Part shown: positions 1 to 9,559 of the stretch, piece after piece
Layout: each line of letters begins with the position of its first letter
Numbering within the stretch: the first letter of the stretch is position 1
DNA from: Puniceibacterium confluentis
GTDB lineage: Bacteria; Pseudomonadota; Alphaproteobacteria; Rhodobacterales; Rhodobacteraceae
Assembly (NCBI RefSeq): GCF_007923445.1
Contig: NZ_VOJI01000004.1
Location: 222,726 to 286,725, forward strand
Length of the DNA stretch: 64,000 nt
Direction of reading: 5' to 3'
Program-made: the position numbers and the translations under genes
Notes under the pieces: generated by a model
Told to the model about the DNA's origin: nothing
Seen by the model: the letters and a program-made list of their open reading frames with translations, nothing else
Databases searched by the model: none

Positions 1-105
1 TAGAAACTGTCCCGTCTTGCTGCGATTGCATCGTGTATAGGCACAGAGTTTCGGCAGGTTTAACGGAAATCTTGCGCAACTCGGCAATTTGGCGTTTTTT
101 CCGGG

Positions 106-140
106 TTTTGTGATCACGGCGGAAAAAGGTGTGATCACAT
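106..140 (-). promoter_or_regulatory. Double GTGATCAC operator facing left (off-window gene)
   Basis: Two palindromes are visible: TGTGATCACG at 109-118 and TGTGATCACA at 130-139, with centres 21 bp apart (two helical turns). Read on the minus strand, the element is a 17-base block (124-140), a short spacer and a 13-base block (106-118). Both blocks are identical to those upstream of sdhC at 6823-6856. The shared orientation implies that it serves a leftward gene outside the window rather than the glycosyltransferase at 271. In alphaproteobacteria the suc genes often lie near mdh, so sucC is a reasonable guess. The binding protein is not identified. Confidence 0.6.
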
Positions 141-270
141 AATCGGCGGAACTTGGCTGGCCAGTCCAAATAATGCGCTTTTGCAAGATTCGTCAGCCGT
201 CGCCGCGCTGGTTGCCAGCCCCTGTCGGCAAGGCTAGACCAGACGCTGCACCCGGTAAGGACATTCAGAC

Positions 271-1335
271 ATGCAGCGTATCACCCGGATCAGTGACGAC
301 AAGCATAACCCGACTGCGATTCCCGTGGTCGCACTGGCGCACAACGAGCGCAACATCCTGCCGGACTTTCTGGCGCATTACCGGGCGTCCTGCACGGCAT
401 CGTTTCTGATCGTCGACGACCATTCCACCGACGGCAGCCGCGAATATTTGGCCGCGCAACCCGATGTGACCCTGTTTCAGCCGGTCGCGGGCGCGGAGTT
501 CCTGAAAGAGAGGGCGATCTGGAAATCCGGGCTGCTGGATCATTACGGCGCCGGCCGATGGTGCATGGCACCGGATATTGACGAACACTTCGTCTGGCCC
601 GGGATGCCCGGCAAAAGTCTCGAACAGTACATCGCCGCGATCGAGGCCGAAGGCGCCGAGGCGGTCGCCGCGCTGATGATCGACATGTACGGCGACATGC
701 CGCTCAGCGATCACCTGCACGACCCGGACGAGGGCCCGAGCCTGTCCCGGAGATTCCCGTATTTCGACGGGCATGGCGCCTATCCGCTGGGCTATTTCAT
801 GCGCCCGATCTCGGCGGCGCAATCACGCGACAGACCGACCCCACCGGTGCGGTTCAATGGCGGTGCCCGTGACCGCCTGTTCTTTCTCAGCGACCTGAAG
901 GCGAATGCGCTGCAACACTGGCTGATCGAGCGCTACCTGCGCATGGACCAGCGGGTCAACCCGGGCGCGGGCGAACTGCCGATGCGGTTGCTGGCACGGC
1001 AGTTGACGCGCGGGCTTTTTGCGCCGGCCCTGAACGCGACCAAGATCGGCCTTATCCGGTGGCAGAGCGGCATGATGTTCAATGGCCACAAGGTTGACCG
1101 GCGTCTGGTGATGTCGGAAAGCGTTGCCGCCCTGCTGCATTTTCCCTTTACCCGGGGCCGGGCCGGGATCGAATACATTGTCGGTCGCGGCCAGCACGCC
1201 GGCGGCAGCCGGTATTATCGCAAATTGCTGGAAAGCGGCGGGCTGGACAGATCGCCGCGCGCAGCCCACAGCCGGTACTACGAGGGCGCATCAAGCCTGA
1301 GCGGGCTGATGCGGGATGTACCCGCTGCGCGCTGA
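271..1335 (+). CDS. Glycosyltransferase family 2-like protein
   Basis: A 354-residue predicted cytoplasmic glycosyltransferase. The N-terminus carries a GT-A-like nucleotide-sugar motif: VALAHNERNILPDFLAHY, then a hydrophobic strand ending in the acidic IVDDHSTDGS at about residues 45-55. A second acidic motif, DIDEHF, falls near residue 109 and is a candidate metal-binding DxD. This is the pattern of the Glyco_tranf_2_4 type, which often modifies surface polysaccharide. Donor and acceptor cannot be read from sequence. AAGGA about 10 nt upstream supports the ATG at 271. The gene stands alone between the leftward operator pair and convergent mdh, so it looks like an accessory insertion into a TCA-cycle neighbourhood. 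Confidence 0.75.
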   Translation: MQRITRISDDKHNPTAIPVVALAHNERNILPDFLAHYRASCTASFLIVDDHSTDGSREYLAAQPDVTLFQPVAGAEFLKERAIWKSGLLDHYGAGRWCMAPDIDEHFVWPGMPGKSLEQYIAAIEAEGAEAVAALMIDMYGDMPLSDHLHDPDEGPSLSRRFPYFDGHGAYPLGYFMRPISAAQSRDRPTPPVRFNGGARDRLFFLSDLKANALQHWLIERYLRMDQRVNPGAGELPMRLLARQLTRGLFAPALNATKIGLIRWQSGMMFNGHKVDRRLVMSESVAALLHFPFTRGRAGIEYIVGRGQHAGGSRYYRKLLESGGLDRSPRAAHSRYYEGASSLSGLMRDVPAAR

Positions 1336-1337
1336 GA

Positions 1338-1365
1338 GCGACCGAAGCCGGTCGCAGGGCTTTTT
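1338..1365 (+). terminator. Terminator after the glycosyltransferase
   Basis: A 7-bp stem, GCGACCG (1338-1344) pairing with CGGTCGC (1349-1355), has a 4-nt loop and is followed five bases later by TTTTT (1361-1365). It lies three bases after the stop codon. The gap before the T run makes it less than ideal. Confidence 0.55.
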
Positions 1366-1378
1366 CATCGTTGTAAGG

Positions 1379-1412
1379 ACGGGCCCGTGCAGGTTCTGCC
1401 ACACGGACCCGT
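1379..1412 (-). terminator. Hairpin after mdh
   Basis: An inverted repeat of 11 bp per arm (1402-1412 with 1379-1389, one G-T pair) lies 12 bases past the mdh stop. The loop is 12 nt. No T run follows, so it may stabilise the 3' end or act as a weak terminator. Confidence 0.45.
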
Positions 1413-1424
1413 AGGTCTTGTGGA

Positions 1425-2513
<1,089 letters not shown>

Positions 2514-2546
2514 CTAAGCGGACAAAGCATTTTGAGGAGCTCTCAA

Positions 2547-3302
2547 TTGGACCTTCTGACCCCTTCGAATCTGGCGGTTGCCATCCCGGCTGTGCTTTTT
2601 GCGGGCATTTCCAAAGCCGGGTTCGGATCCGGTGCGGCCTTTGCCAGCGCGTCGATTCTGGCGATCATGCTGGATCCGGGGCAGGCCCTGGGCATCATGC
2701 TGCCGCTGCTGATGCTGATCGACATGGCAAGCCTTCCGGCCTACTGGAAAAAATGGCACTGGCCCGATGCCCGCATTCTGCTGCTCGGGGCGGTGCCGGG
2801 AACGCTGCTGGGGGCGGTCTTCTACCGGATGGCAGATCCCGATGTGATCCGCTTCCTGATCGGTCTGATCGGAATCGCCTTTGTGGTCTGGCAGATGATG
2901 CAGAAGGCAGGGCTGCTTCAGCTTGCGCAGCGCCGCTTTGGCGACGGAACCGGACTGGTGGCTGGCGGCGTCCTCGGGTTCACCAGTTTCGTCAGCCACG
3001 CCGGCGGACCGGCCGCTGCGGTTTATCTGTTGGGACAGCGGTTGCCCAAGACCACCTACCAGGCCACCACAGTTCTGGTGTTCTGGGCGGTGAATCTGTT
3101 CAAATCGGCTTTTTACGCCTTTATGGGTATCTTCACCCTGCAGACACTGACGTTTGATCTGGTTCTGGCGCCTGTCGCCATCCTCGGAACCTGGCTTGGC
3201 GTCCGGGCGCATGCGCTGGTTCCGGATCGGCTGTACTTCGGGCTGACCTATGTCTTGCTGACCGTAACCAGCATCAAGTTGATCTGGGACGCGCTGAGCT
3301 GA
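2547..3302 (+). CDS. TSUP family (TauE/SafE-like) membrane permease
   Basis: A 251-residue integral membrane protein with about seven or eight hydrophobic segments, beginning LLTPSNLAVAIPAVLFAG. The repeated glycine-rich GISKAGFGSG near the N-terminus and GFTSFVSHAGGPAAAVYLL in the second half match the two halves of the TSUP fold (sulfite, sulfoacetate or other organic anion export). The substrate is unknown. I choose TTG at 2547 because GAGGAG sits at 2534-2539 with a 7-nt spacer. The longer open frame upstream is antisense to mdh and has no transporter character. A second, unrelated-looking TSUP protein lies at 42436. Confidence 0.85.
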   Translation: MDLLTPSNLAVAIPAVLFAGISKAGFGSGAAFASASILAIMLDPGQALGIMLPLLMLIDMASLPAYWKKWHWPDARILLLGAVPGTLLGAVFYRMADPDVIRFLIGLIGIAFVVWQMMQKAGLLQLAQRRFGDGTGLVAGGVLGFTSFVSHAGGPAAAVYLLGQRLPKTTYQATTVLVFWAVNLFKSAFYAFMGIFTLQTLTFDLVLAPVAILGTWLGVRAHALVPDRLYFGLTYVLLTVTSIKLIWDALS

Positions 3303-3381
3303 GCGCAATCTCTCGCCGAGTTCCACTTCCGGGAAGGAAACATTCCCGGCGAGACAAAGTCGGCGGCGCCTCCGGGAATTT

Positions 3382-3696
3382 TCAGGCGTCGTTGCCCACA
3401 GGGGGCAGGGCGTCGGCAAAGGCTTCGAACGCCTGCCCGCTGGCCACAAGGCAACTGATGCCGTCGGTTCGGGTGACAGTGATGGTCCAGGTGCCGGTTT
3501 CGTCCGACGCAAAGACCTCGATCACCGAGTTGTTGGTGCCCAGGCCCATCGACTGCCGGGTTTCGCCGAATTTTGATGCCAGCCGGTCGACGACATTGGC
3601 CCGTGGCGCGCAATTGGCAGGCTGCGAAACGGCTGGGCCTGCAGGCCAGGCCGTCAGAAACGTGGCATTCAACAGTGTCAGGAGCATATGTTTCAT
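3382..3696 (-). CDS. Small secreted hypothetical protein
   Basis: A 104-residue protein with a probable signal peptide (MKHMLLTLLNATFLTAW...AVSQ, likely cleaved near residue 25). The mature part contains ANCAPRANVVDRL and TGTWTITVTRTDGISCLVASG, with two cysteines that could form a periplasmic disulfide. It looks like the short periplasmic proteins common in Rhodobacterales, but I recognise no named family. It is convergent with the permease and divergent from the Mcl2-like gene, so it is probably monocistronic. Confidence 0.65.
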   Translation of the reverse strand: MKHMLLTLLNATFLTAWPAGPAVSQPANCAPRANVVDRLASKFGETRQSMGLGTNNSVIEVFASDETGTWTITVTRTDGISCLVASGQAFEAFADALPPVGNDA

Positions 3697-3901
3697 TAAC
3701 TATCCTTTCGGATCAAGGCGGTGCCGCAGGTGGTTCGCCGGGCCCGACCGATGATGTCCCAGGTTCCGGAAAGCGTGCAGTGCCGGTGCAGGCGGTCCGG
3801 TCTTGCAAGGATGCCTTACAGCTGTTGAACCAATGGTTAACGCGGCGCACCCTTCGACCAAAGCAGCCCTATGCTGCATCGCAGCGATTTTATGCTTGAT
3901 C

Positions 3902-3913
3902 TTTTTGCAAAAA
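3902..3913. promoter_or_regulatory. TTTTTGCAAAAA palindrome upstream of the Mcl2-like gene
   Basis: A perfect 12-bp palindrome lies 43 bases before the start codon at 3956. Its core, TTTGCAAA, is the motif I recall for PccR, a short-chain acyl-CoA-responsive regulator (ScfR family) of Rhodobacter sphaeroides. That motif is a tandem pair with a 4-bp spacer; only one full copy is present here. Regulation of the EMC-pathway operon through this site is an inference. Confidence 0.4.
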
Positions 3914-3955
3914 AATGGCCCAAACCACGCAATAAAATTCCGCCAGGAGATTCCC

Positions 3956-4813
3956 ATGGACATGCGCGCCCGCCCTTACCGTTCCGTTCTCTATATTCCG
4001 GCCTCGAAAGAGCGCGCGTTGGACAAGGCGCGCAAACTTCCTGTCGATGCGATCATCTTTGACCTCGAGGACGCGGTGTCACCTGATGAAAAGGTGCGCG
4101 CCCGCGAAACTCTGGCCGTTGCGCTCGCCGAGGGGGGCTATGGTCATCGGATGAAGATCGTCCGGATCAACGGGCTTGATACCCAATGGGGCCTCGACGA
4201 TGCGGCGGCGGTGGCCAAAATGGCCTGCGATGCGGTTCTTCTGCCCAAGGTGGACGGCCCGGACCAGCTCGATGCGCTTGCCGACATCACCGGAGACCTT
4301 GACCTCTGGGCGATGATGGAGACCCCGCGTGGCATGTTGAACGCCGCCGCCATCGCCGCCCATCCGAAATTGCGCGGCTTTGTCATGGGAACCAACGATC
4401 TGGCCCGCGAACTCAACAGCCGTGCGGATGCGGGGCGTACCGCGATGATGCCTGCGCTCGGGCTGTGTCTGCTGGCAGCAAAGGCCGAAGGCATCGTGAT
4501 CATCGACGGCGTCTACAATGCCTTCAAGGATGACGCCGGTCTGCGGGCCGAAGCCGACCAGGGCCGCGACATGGGCTTCGATGGAAAATCGCTGATCCAT
4601 CCGGCGCAGATCGAAGTGGCGAATGCGGCCTTCGCCCCAAGCGAAGAGGAACTGGCACTTGCCCGGCGGCACATCGCCGCGTTCAATGCGGCCCAGGCGG
4701 ACGGGCTCGGCATTGCCGTTGTCGATGGACGGATCGTCGAAAACCTTCACGTTGCCACGGCACAGGACGTTCTGGCAAAAGCCCAGGCAATCGAACGTAT
4801 TGCAGCGGAGTAA
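3956..4813 (+). CDS. mcl2: CitE-like (3S)-malyl-CoA enzyme, probably malyl-CoA thioesterase (Mcl2)
   Basis: A 285-residue HpcH/HpaI-CitE aldolase-fold protein. The N-terminus RPYRSVLYIPASKERALDKA, DAIIFDLEDAVSPDEK, MMETPRGMLNA and MGTNDLARE are the substrate- and Mg-binding signatures. The sequence resembles what I recall of R. sphaeroides Mcl2, the (3S)-malyl-CoA thioesterase that releases malate, more than the longer Mcl1 lyase. Assignment to thioesterase rather than lyase is therefore by resemblance. AGGAGA at 3945-3950 fixes the ATG at 3956. It leads a tight cluster ending in mesaconyl-CoA hydratase, another EMC-pathway enzyme, which supports a role in glyoxylate/malate formation from acetyl-CoA. 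Confidence 0.75.
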   Translation: MDMRARPYRSVLYIPASKERALDKARKLPVDAIIFDLEDAVSPDEKVRARETLAVALAEGGYGHRMKIVRINGLDTQWGLDDAAAVAKMACDAVLLPKVDGPDQLDALADITGDLDLWAMMETPRGMLNAAAIAAHPKLRGFVMGTNDLARELNSRADAGRTAMMPALGLCLLAAKAEGIVIIDGVYNAFKDDAGLRAEADQGRDMGFDGKSLIHPAQIEVANAAFAPSEEELALARRHIAAFNAAQADGLGIAVVDGRIVENLHVATAQDVLAKAQAIERIAAE

Positions 4814-4816
4814 ATC

Positions 4817-5362
4817 ATGCCCTTTCTCGTCTTCGGCCTTCTCCTTTGGGTGGGCGCACATGTCTTCAAGAGATTGTCGCCCAAGCGACGTGCCGATCTT
4901 GGCAAGTCGGGGCGGGGGCTGGTCGCCATCCTGATCCTTGCCGGGCTGGTGATGATCATTCTTGGCTACCGCGCGGCACCCTTCATCGACGTCTGGACGC
5001 CGCCCGGGTTTTTCGTGCACATCAACAACCTGCTTATGCTGGCTGCGGTTTTTGCCTTCGGGATGGGCGCGACCACAGGTCGGCTGCGCGGCAAGATGCG
5101 CCACCCGCAGCTGACAGCCGTCAGCATCTGGGCTGTCGCGCATCTTCTGGTCAACGGAGATTTCGCTTCGATCCTGCTGTTTGGCACAATGCTGATCTGG
5201 GCAATCTCAGAAATCGTGCTGATCAATCGCGCCGAACCGTGGCAGCGGCCCGAGCCGGGTCCGGCGAAGAAAGACATCGTTCTGGTGGTGATTACCCTGG
5301 TGATGTTTGCGGTGATCACTGCCATCCACACATGGCTCGGCGTCTGGCCGTTCCCGGGGTAA
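4817..5362 (+). CDS. NnrU family membrane protein
   Basis: A 181-residue protein with about five transmembrane segments: MPFLVFGLLLWVGAHVFKRL, GLVAILILAGLVMIILGY, a central FAFGMGATTGRLRG loop, SIWAVAHLLVNGDFASILLF and a C-terminal helix. The conserved histidines in GAHVFKR, AHLLVNGD and AIHTWLG fit the NnrU family, named for a protein near nitric oxide reductase genes but common elsewhere with unknown function. It starts 3 bases after the Mcl2-like stop, so it is almost certainly co-transcribed. No nitrate or nitrite genes are nearby. Confidence 0.8.
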   Translation: MPFLVFGLLLWVGAHVFKRLSPKRRADLGKSGRGLVAILILAGLVMIILGYRAAPFIDVWTPPGFFVHINNLLMLAAVFAFGMGATTGRLRGKMRHPQLTAVSIWAVAHLLVNGDFASILLFGTMLIWAISEIVLINRAEPWQRPEPGPAKKDIVLVVITLVMFAVITAIHTWLGVWPFPG

Positions 5363-5366
5363 AGAC

Positions 5367-5570
5367 ATGAAACTGTACAGATTTCTCAGCGAAGACGACA
5401 CATCCGCCTTTTGCCACAAGGTCACGGCGGCCCTGAACAAGGGGTGGGAGCTGCACGGCGCCCCCACCTACGCCTTTGACGCCGCGAATGGTGTGATGCG
5501 CTGCGGCCAGGCCGTCACCAAGGACACGCCAGGGACTTATGTCCCGGACATGAAGTTGGGAGAGCAGTGA
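5367..5570 (+). CDS. DUF1737 small protein
   Basis: A 67-residue soluble protein (MKLYRFLSEDDTSAFCHKVTAALNKGWELHGAPTYA). The pattern of a leading YRFL..DD, a helix with lysines and then GWELHG.P.Y matches DUF1737, small proteins of unknown function. It starts 4 bases after the NnrU-like stop, and its TGA shares one base with the ATG of the hydratase gene. It is therefore internal to an EMC-pathway operon and translationally coupled. A role in that pathway is not shown. Confidence 0.8.
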   Translation: MKLYRFLSEDDTSAFCHKVTAALNKGWELHGAPTYAFDAANGVMRCGQAVTKDTPGTYVPDMKLGEQ

Positions 5571-6613
5571 TGGCGAAGGCGGTTCAGAAGACCAACGCAG
5601 GCCGGTTTTTTGAAGATTACACTATCGGGCAGGTGATCGACCATGCCGTGCCGCGCACCGTCGGCACGGGGGAGCGCGCGCTATATCATGCACTCTATCC
5701 GGCCCGGCATGCGCTGTATTCTTCGGATGCCTTCGCGCAGTCCTGCGGCCTTGCTGCCAGTCCGCTGGACGACCTCGCCGCATTTCATGTGGTCTTTGGC
5801 AAAACCGTGCCGGACGTGTCGCTGAACGCCCGGGCCAATCTGGGCTACGCCGAGGGCAAATGGCTAAAGCCGGTCTGGCCCGGCGACACTTTGCGCGCGC
5901 AGTCCGAGGTGATCGGGCTCAAGCAGAACTCGAACGGGCAGACCGGCGTCGTCTGGGTCCGCTCGCGCGGTCTGAACCAGCACGACGACGTGGTGATGGA
6001 ATATGTCCGTTGGGTCATGGTCAAGAAGCGGGACCCGGAGTCCGCAGCACCGGAAACCGTGGTGCCGGACCTTGCCAGTGTTCTGGATCCGGGCGATCTG
6101 GTTGTCCCGGAGGGGCTGGATTTCAGCCGGTACGACACGACGCTGGCCGGAGAGCCGCACCGACTGGCCGATTATCAGGTGGGCGAGACCATCGACCACG
6201 TCGATGGCGTCACGATTGAAGAAGCCGAACACATGATGGCCACGCGCCTGTGGCAGAACACGTCGAAAACCCATTTCGACGGCACCATGCGCGACGACGG
6301 CTCGCGGCTGATCTACGGCGGTCACGTGATTTCGATGGCGCGGACACTGTCGTTCAACGGGCTTGCCAATGCCCAGATGATTGTCGGGCTGAACGCGGGC
6401 AGCCACGCAAACCCGTGTTTTGCCGGTGACACGGTCCGCGCCTGGTCCGAGGTTCTGGACACCGCCGAAACATCGGCCCCTGGCGTCGGCGCAATCCGTC
6501 TCAGACTGGTTGCGACCAAGGGCGGGGCGCCGTTTGCGCTGCGTGGCGACAACGGCAAATATCTTCCGCATGTGCTGCTGGATCTGGACTACTGGGCCCT
6601 GATGCCCATGTGA
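5570..6613 (+). CDS. mch: Mesaconyl-CoA hydratase (2-methylfumaryl-CoA hydratase)
   Basis: A 347-residue double hot-dog (MaoC-like) enzyme. It converts mesaconyl-CoA to beta-methylmalyl-CoA late in the ethylmalonyl-CoA pathway. The N-terminal half shows GRFFEDYTIGQVIDHAVPRTV and the second half YQVGETIDHVDGVTIEEAEHMMATRLWQNTSKTHFD and LIYGGHVISMA. These resemble Rhodobacter and Methylorubrum Mch, and the length is correct. The ATG at 5570 overlaps the preceding stop by one base; a GTG three bases upstream is in frame but less likely. Together with the Mcl2-like gene it marks this as an EMC cluster. Confidence 0.88.
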   Translation: MAKAVQKTNAGRFFEDYTIGQVIDHAVPRTVGTGERALYHALYPARHALYSSDAFAQSCGLAASPLDDLAAFHVVFGKTVPDVSLNARANLGYAEGKWLKPVWPGDTLRAQSEVIGLKQNSNGQTGVVWVRSRGLNQHDDVVMEYVRWVMVKKRDPESAAPETVVPDLASVLDPGDLVVPEGLDFSRYDTTLAGEPHRLADYQVGETIDHVDGVTIEEAEHMMATRLWQNTSKTHFDGTMRDDGSRLIYGGHVISMARTLSFNGLANAQMIVGLNAGSHANPCFAGDTVRAWSEVLDTAETSAPGVGAIRLRLVATKGGAPFALRGDNGKYLPHVLLDLDYWALMPM

Positions 6614-6617
6614 TTCC

Positions 6618-6639
6618 GGGGCGCCCGGTGAGGCGCCCC
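6618..6639 (+). terminator. Hairpin after mch
   Basis: A perfect 8-bp stem, GGGGCGCC (6618-6625) pairing with GGCGCCCC (6632-6639), has a 6-nt loop and begins five bases after the stop codon. It is not followed by a T run. A second hairpin, GCCCCAT/ATGGGGC, lies at 6674-6698. Apart from these and the operators at 6823-6856, I see no gene in the 356-bp gap to sdhC. Confidence 0.5.
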
Positions 6640-6822
6640 CTTGCGCCCCCAAAATAGACACCGGCACAGGCCCGCCCCATGCGGATTTCGGATGGGGCCC
6701 GGGGCCCTTGGCGCGCATGCAGGTGGTCCTGCCGAGGGTGAGTCGCCCGGATTTCAGCTGCCCGGCACCAGAGAATCGCGGCAGCGATCGGTTTACATTG
6801 CAGATTCGCGTTAGCGCCAAAG

Positions 6823-6856
6823 ATGTGATCACACCTTTTAAAGCGTGATCACAAAA
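6823..6856 (+). promoter_or_regulatory. Double GTGATCAC operator upstream of sdhC
   Basis: TGTGATCACA (6824-6833) and CGTGATCACA (6844-6853) have centres 20 bp apart, about two helical turns. The first is followed by CCTTTT and the second by AAA. The 17-base block 6823-6839 and the 13-base block 6844-6856 recur exactly, in leftward orientation, at 106-140. The element is 114-147 bases before the sdhC start, consistent with a promoter-proximal site for a dimeric or tetrameric regulator of the sdh operon. The regulator is unknown. Confidence 0.65.
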
Positions 6857-6969
6857 GATCTCGCATTTGCAGCATTTGGGAAAAAAACCGCCGTCCTTTG
6901 GGCTCGCATACCGTGACACAGCCGCAAAAAGAGTTAGAAACGTACCCAAGGGAACCGAAAGGACTAGGC

Positions 6970-7353
6970 ATGGCCGACGTGAACCGGGGCAACCGCCCGC
7001 TCTCTCCGCATCTCACCATCTACGCACCGCAATTGACTTCGATGACGTCGATCCTGACCCGGATCACGGGCAACGCGCTGATCGTCGGGATGCTGATGAT
7101 CGTCTGGTGGCTGCTCGCGGCGGCAACGTCGCCCGACTATTTCGCCACCGCCAATGCGGTCCTGACAAGCTGGTTCGGCGATCTGGTCCTGTTCCTGTCG
7201 CTCTGGGCGCTTTGGTATCATACCCTCGCCGGTGTGCGGCACCTGATCTGGGATCAGGCCATCGGGCTCGACCTCGATACCGCGTACAAGATGGGCTACG
7301 CCGTGATCGGCGGCTCCGTCCTGCTGACCCTGATCACCGTCATCATTCTCTGA
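6970..7353 (+). CDS. sdhC: Succinate dehydrogenase cytochrome b556 subunit
   Basis: A 127-residue membrane anchor of complex II with three transmembrane helices. RPLSPHLTIYAPQLTSMTSILTRITG is the SdhC signature, with the serine and arginine of the quinone site. WHTLAGVRHLIWD-type residues (YHTLAGVRHLIWDQA) include the haem-ligand histidine. The frame is open from 6898, but MADVNRGNRPLSPH at 6970 matches family length and has AAGGA upstream. It is the first gene of the sdhCDAB operon. Confidence 0.93.
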   Translation: MADVNRGNRPLSPHLTIYAPQLTSMTSILTRITGNALIVGMLMIVWWLLAAATSPDYFATANAVLTSWFGDLVLFLSLWALWYHTLAGVRHLIWDQAIGLDLDTAYKMGYAVIGGSVLLTLITVIIL

Positions 7354-7364
7354 AGGAGCACACC

Positions 7365-7736
7365 ATGGCTTTTCTGACCGACCGCAAGCGCGCCGTGGGC
7401 TGGGGCTCTGCAAAATCCGGCACGCAGCATTTCTGGTTCATGACCGTCTCGGCCGTGGCGCTGCTGATCCTGATCCCGCTGTTCATCTTCACCTTCGGCG
7501 GCATCCTCGGTGCCCCTTACGAAGAAGTCACCGCCTATTTCGCGCGCCCGTTTCCGGCGATTGTCGCCGCCTTGACCATTGTTGTGTCGTTCAAGCACTT
7601 CAACAGCGGCTTCCAGACCCTGATCGAGGATTATGTTCACGGTCCGATGGAAAAGGTTCTCATCATCGGCATGACCTGCCTCTCTTATGGTGCCGCGGCG
7701 ACGGGCCTTTTTGCCATCGCCAAGCTGGCCCTTTGA
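7365..7736 (+). CDS. sdhD: Succinate dehydrogenase membrane anchor subunit
   Basis: A 123-residue membrane anchor with three helices. It begins MAFLTDRKRAVGWGSAKSGTQHFW, typical of alphaproteobacterial SdhD. The conserved histidines in SFKHFNSGFQTLIEDYVHGP would include the haem b ligand. A strong AAGGAG precedes the ATG at 7365. It lies 11 bases after sdhC and 20 before sdhA. With SdhC it anchors the catalytic subunits to the inner membrane and reduces ubiquinone. Confidence 0.92.
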   Translation: MAFLTDRKRAVGWGSAKSGTQHFWFMTVSAVALLILIPLFIFTFGGILGAPYEEVTAYFARPFPAIVAALTIVVSFKHFNSGFQTLIEDYVHGPMEKVLIIGMTCLSYGAAATGLFAIAKLAL

Positions 7737-7756
7737 CTTACCGGAGCAACAGATAA

Positions 7757-9559
7757 ATGGCTGCATACGAATACGAGACGCACGACTATGACGTGGTTGT
7801 GGTCGGGGCCGGCGGCGCGGGCCTGCGCGCAACTCTGGGCATGGCCGAACAGGGTCTGCGCACCGCCTGCGTGACCAAGGTCTTTCCGACCCGGTCCCAC
7901 ACCGTCGCCGCCCAGGGCGGCATCGCCGCGTCGCTGTCCAACATGGGGCCCGACCATTGGCAATGGCACATGTACGACACGGTCAAGGGCTCGGACTGGC
8001 TCGGTGATACCGACGCGATGGAATATCTCGCCCGCGAAGCGCCCAAGGCGGTTTACGAGCTGGAACACTACGGCGTGCCGTTTTCGCGCACCGAAGAGGG
8101 CAAGATCTACCAGCGTCCCTTTGGCGGCCACACCACCGAGTTCGGCGAAGGCCCCGCGGTGCAGCGCACCTGCGCCGCCGCCGACCGCACCGGCCACGCA
8201 ATCCTGCACACGCTTTATGGCCAGAGCCTGAAGAACAACGCGGAATTCTACATCGAATACTTCGCCATCGACCTGATCATGACCGACGGTGTCTGCACCG
8301 GTGTGGTCTGCTGGAAGCTGGATGACGGCACGATGCACGTCTTCAACGCCAAGATGGTTGTTCTGGCTACCGGCGGCTATGGGCGTGCCTATTTCTCCGC
8401 CACCTCCGCACACACCTGCACCGGTGACGGCGGCGGCATGGTGGCCCGCGCGGGTCTGCCGCTTCAGGACATGGAGTTCGTGCAGTTCCACCCCACCGGC
8501 ATCTACGGCGCAGGCTGTCTGATCACCGAGGGCGCGCGCGGCGAGGGCGGCTATCTCACCAACTCCGAGGGCGAGCGGTTCATGGAACGCTACGCGCCCA
8601 ACTACAAGGATCTCGCGCCGCGCGACTATGTCAGCCGCTGCATGACGCTGGAGATCCGCGAGGGCAGGGGCGTCGGCGCCGAGTCCGACCACATCCACCT
8701 CAACCTCTCGCATCTGCCAAAAGAGGCACTGAACCTGCGCCTGCCCGGCATTTCGGAATCCGCCCGCATCTTTGCCGGCGTCGACGTGACCAAGGAACCG
8801 ATCCCGGTGATCCCGACTGTGCACTACAACATGGGCGGCATCCCGACGAACTATTGGGGCGAAGTTCTCAATCCGACAGCGGGTGACGCCAATGCGGTCG
8901 TGCCCGGCCTGATGGCCGTGGGCGAAGCGGGCTGCGCCTCGGTGCACGGCGCCAACCGTCTCGGTTCCAATTCGCTGATCGACCTCGTGGTGTTTGGCCG
9001 CGCCGCCGCGATCCGCGCAGGCAAGGTCGTCGACCGCGACTCGGCTGTGCCGACGACCAACACCGCTTCGGTCGACAAGGCGTTTGACCGCTTTGACGGA
9101 TTGCGCCACGCCACCGGCGCCATTCCTACCGCCGATCTGCGCCTGGAGATGCAGAAGACCATGCAGCGTGACGCTGCGGTGTTCCGGGAATCCGCAACCC
9201 TGTCGCATGGTGTAAAGGAAATGACCGTGATCGCGGGCAAGATGGGCGATCTCAAAGTCACCGACCGCAGTCTTGTGTGGAACTCGGACCTTATGGAAAC
9301 GCTGGAGCTGACCAACCTCATGCCCAACGCGCTGGCCACGATCGTCGGCGCAGAGGCCCGCAAGGAAAGCCGGGGGGCCCATGCGCACGAGGATCACGCC
9401 ACGCGGGACGACGAAAACTGGCGCGTGCACACGATCAGCCGGATCGAGGGGGCAACGGTCACCCTGTCGCATCGTCCTGTCATCACCGACCCGCTCAGCA
9501 CCGAGGCCGAGGGCGGCATCGCGTTGAAGCGGATTGCGCCCAAGGAAAGAACCTTCTGA
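7757..9559 (+). CDS. sdhA: Succinate dehydrogenase flavoprotein subunit
   Basis: A 600-residue catalytic flavoprotein of complex II, oxidising succinate to fumarate. Visible motifs are the Rossmann [13 protein letters not shown], the covalent-FAD histidine in [16 protein letters not shown], the substrate/FAD region [50 protein letters not shown] and the C-terminal [15 protein letters not shown]. Length is standard. Its TGA overlaps the ATG of a small secreted-protein gene by one base, so transcription continues into the inserted genes before sdhB. Confidence 0.97.
   Translation: MAAYEYETHDYDVVVVGAGGAGLRATLGMAEQGLRTACVTKVFPTRSHTVAAQGGIAASLSNMGPDHWQWHMYDTVKGSDWLGDTDAMEYLAREAPKAVYELEHYGVPFSRTEEGKIYQRPFGGHTTEFGEGPAVQRTCAAADRTGHAILHTLYGQSLKNNAEFYIEYFAIDLIMTDGVCTGVVCWKLDDGTMHVFNAKMVVLATGGYGRAYFSATSAHTCTGDGGGMVARAGLPLQDMEFVQFHPTGIYGAGCLITEGARGEGGYLTNSEGERFMERYAPNYKDLAPRDYVSRCMTLEIREGRGVGAESDHIHLNLSHLPKEALNLRLPGISESARIFAGVDVTKEPIPVIPTVHYNMGGIPTNYWGEVLNPTAGDANAVVPGLMAVGEAGCASVHGANRLGSNSLIDLVVFGRAAAIRAGKVVDRDSAVPTTNTASVDKAFDRFDGLRHATGAIPTADLRLEMQKTMQRDAAVFRESATLSHGVKEMTVIAGKMGDLKVTDRSLVWNSDLMETLELTNLMPNALATIVGAEARKESRGAHAHEDHATRDDENWRVHTISRIEGATVTLSHRPVITDPLSTEAEGGIALKRIAPKERTF

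Noticed and set aside
7685-9472. 595-codon minus-strand frame over sdhA
   Set aside because: It is the mirror of a strongly conserved gene. Long antisense frames are expected in GC-rich DNA; composition is His/Arg-rich with no family match.
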